Shown here one piece after another: positions 9,652 through 11,551 of a stretch of DNA of 11,551 nucleotides. Under the pieces are notes generated by a model. It ran no database searches, was not told the origin of the DNA, and saw only the letters and a program-made list of their open reading frames with translations. The translations under genes were made by a program, and so were the position numbers. Positions within the stretch are counted from its first letter, which is position 1. Every line of letters starts with the position of its first letter. Where the stretch lies: NCBI GenBank assembly GCA_001313065.1, contig BBFD01000120.1:1-11551 (forward strand), given 5' to 3'. The DNA is from Silvimonas sp. JCM 19000. GTDB lineage: Bacteria; Pseudomonadota; Gammaproteobacteria; Burkholderiales; Chitinibacteraceae.

Positions 9652-9805
9652 ACGGCCAGGCCGTGTTATTCCAGCGGCATGATTCGGGAACCGCGACAAA
9701 AAAAAGCAACCGCGCGCTGCCCAGGGTAGGAAAAAAATGCTGCATCAAAGGCTAACAGCGCAATGTATCTGGCATGTTTGTATCACTGCTTGTGTGGTCA
9801 GCGCG

Positions 9806-9833
9806 GTGCCAGCTGCGCCCGGCCAGGTATAAT
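9806..9833 (+). promoter_or_regulatory. candidate sigma-70 promoter of mfd
   Basis: A perfect -10 hexamer TATAAT (9828-9833) lies 16 bp after GTGCCA (9806-9811; four of six to TTGACA). The transcript would start near 9840, about 24 nt before the GTG chosen for mfd. No extended -10 TG is present. Confidence 0.45.
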
Positions 9834-9863
9834 GAACGCTTTGCTGCTGCCTGAACCCGTCCC

Positions 9864-11551
9864 GTGCCCCTTCCTGCCCTGCCCAAGACCGGCGATCGCC
9901 TGCAGATCGCACTCCCTCATGGTTCCGCCGATAGCGTGCTGCTGGCGCGTTACGCCGAGGCCGCACGCCCCTTGCTGATCCTGACCGACACGGCCCACAG
10001 CGCCACGCGCTTGCGCGATGAACTGGCTGGGTGGCGCCGGGCAAAGTCGTGGCCATGCTGCCCGACTGGGAAACCTTGCCTTACGATCATTTTTTCGCCG
10101 CATCAGGACCTGATCTCGGAACGGCTGGCCACCTTGTGGCAAGTACGCCAGGGCCAGGCCGACATTCTGATTGTGCCGGTGCAAACCGCCATGGGCCGAC
10201 TGGCGCCGGTGGAATATCTGGCGGGCTACACGTTCTTTATTAAGAAGGGCGAGAAGTTTGATCCGGACAAGTTGCGCGCCGATCTCGCATTTGCCGGCTA
10301 CAGCCATGTCACTCAGGTCTACAGCCCAGGCGAATTCTCGATCCGCGGCGGCCTGGTTGATCTGTTCCCGATGGGCTCGACGCTGCCATATCGCATCGAC
10401 TTGTTCGATGACGAAATCGAAACCATCCGCACCTTTGACGTCGACACCCAGCGCAGCCTATATCCGGTGCCGGAAGTGCGGTTGCTGCCAGCACGTGAAT
10501 TTCCATTGGATGAAGGTGGCCGCACACGCTTTCGCCAGCGCTTTCGCGAGGTGTTTGAAGGCGACCCGTCCAAATCGCGCTTATATAAAGATGTCTCCAA
10601 CGGCGCCACCCCGGCCGGCATCGAATACTATCTGCCGCTGTTTTTTTGAGCAGACCGCCACGCTGTTTGATTACCTGCCCAAGGGCACGCTGCCGGTACT
10701 GCACGGCGCGGTGCACGATGCCGCTGCGCGCTTCTGGCCGATACGCAGGATCGTTACCGCAATCTGTCCGGCGAAAAAAAAGACCGGCCGATTCTGACCC
10801 CGGCCGCGCTATATCTGCAGCCGGATACGCTGTTCGCCACGCTCAAAGACTACGCGCGGCTGGAACTGCAAGCCGGCGACAATCCGAACACTTCGCCGCT
10901 GCCGGCGCTGGACGTGGACCGGCGCGCCGAAAACCCGATCAGCAAATTGCAGGCGTTTCTGGGCAGCTATGCCGGGCGTGTGCTGATCTGTGCCGAGAGC
11001 ATGGTCGGCGCGAGACCATGGCGCAGTTTTTTTTGCCGACAACAATTTAAAGCCCGAAATCGCGGACAACTGGCAGGCGTTTCTGCAAAGCAAAGCGCCG
11101 GTGATGCTGACCGCGTCACCGCTATACCAGGGTTTTATTCTGGTCGGCGATCAACAAGCGGTGATTACCGAAGCCAATCTGTATGCCACCGTGGCGCAGG
11201 CGCGCGGTAAAAAAGGCGCAAAAGCGTAGCAATACCGATTCGATGCTGCGTGATTTGTCCGAGCTGAAAATCGGTGATCCGGTGGTGCATGAAGCGCACG
11301 GCATCGGCCTGTATAAAGGCCTGGTGTCGATGGATCTGGGCGAAGGCCAGACTGAGTTGCTGCTGATCGAATACGCGGGCTCAGACAAGCTGTATGTGCC
11401 GGTGTCGCAATTGCATGTGATCAGTCGCTATTCCGGCGGCGCACCCGAAGCCGCACCCTTGCACAAGCTGGCTCCGGCGCCTGGGACAAAGCGCGCCGCC
11501 GCGCCGCCGAACAGGTGCGCGATACCGCAGCCGAATTGCTCAATCTGTACG
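9864..11551 (+). CDS. mfd: transcription-repair coupling factor Mfd, N-terminal half (3' end outside window; about eight indels)
   Basis: Mfd recognises RNA polymerase stalled at DNA lesions, displaces it by ATP-driven translocation and recruits UvrA. Present here are the UvrB-like N-terminal domains (TGDRLQIALPHGSADS, LPDWETLPYDHFSPHQD, YSPGEFSIRGGLVDLFP) and the start of the RNA-polymerase-interacting domain (LKIGDPVVHEAHGIGLYKG, YVPVSQLHVISRYSGG). The helicase motor and C-terminal domains lie beyond the window. Indels, inferred from resumed homology: missing G near 10033 and extra T in 10090-10095 (these cancel), extra T in 10641-10647 (creates a false stop), missing G near 10737, missing base near 11000, extra two T in 11027-11034, extra A near 11215-11220 (a false stop), missing G near 11470. 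The start is GTG 9864, giving MPLPALPKTGD; Shine-Dalgarno is poor. ATG 9832 would need another frameshift and overlaps the -10 box. Confidence 0.97.

Noticed and set aside
10641..10647. Phase-variable poly-T tract in mfd
   Set aside because: A run of seven T putting a housekeeping gene out of frame looks like contingency slippage, but the same kind of break occurs in most other genes here and at other bases, so sequencing error is the simpler explanation.

Overview
The window looks like ordinary chromosome from a betaproteobacterium, most likely of the order Neisseriales. This rests on protein character (Mfd, HrcA, RecN, RlmB) and on the hrcA / nadK-recN arrangement, from memory of related genomes and not from a search. 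The DNA is GC-rich and gene-dense. I see no rRNA, tRNA, CRISPR, phage, insertion sequence or toxin-antitoxin gene.

Layout. (1) 1-535, minus: start of a secreted, probable carbohydrate-binding beta-sandwich protein that runs off the left edge. (2) 793-3856, minus: nadK, recN and tadA, tightly packed and probably co-transcribed (NADP synthesis, DNA repair, tRNA editing). (3) 4015-6144, plus: hrcA (heat-shock repressor), a hairpin, then mltB (periplasmic lytic transglycosylase). (4) 6146-6249: a double-palindrome element filling almost the whole gap between convergent mltB and rlmB. (5) 6252-9567, minus: a large membrane-bound MASE1-PAS-GGDEF-EAL cyclic-di-GMP protein followed by rlmB (23S rRNA 2'-O-methyltransferase). 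(6) 9864-11551, plus: start of mfd (transcription-repair coupling factor), divergent from the c-di-GMP gene across about 300 bp of regulatory DNA, running off the right edge.

The dominant oddity is sequence quality. Every gene except nadK is interrupted by small indels, about 21 in 11.5 kb. Most are a single G or C lost from a short run, and several are an extra T in a run of T. In each case the conserved family sequence resumes at once in the next frame, with no decay of the residues. In hrcA and mfd two indels cancel, so the ORF looks open but carries a stretch of nonsense residues. I read these as uncorrected sequencing or assembly errors, so the genes are annotated as whole CDSs spanning the breaks.

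I found no convincing undescribed multi-gene system. The items most worth a second look are the palindromic element at 6146-6249, the inverted repeats upstream of the c-di-GMP gene, and the c-di-GMP protein itself (intact GGDEF, no inhibitory I-site, ECL in place of EAL).
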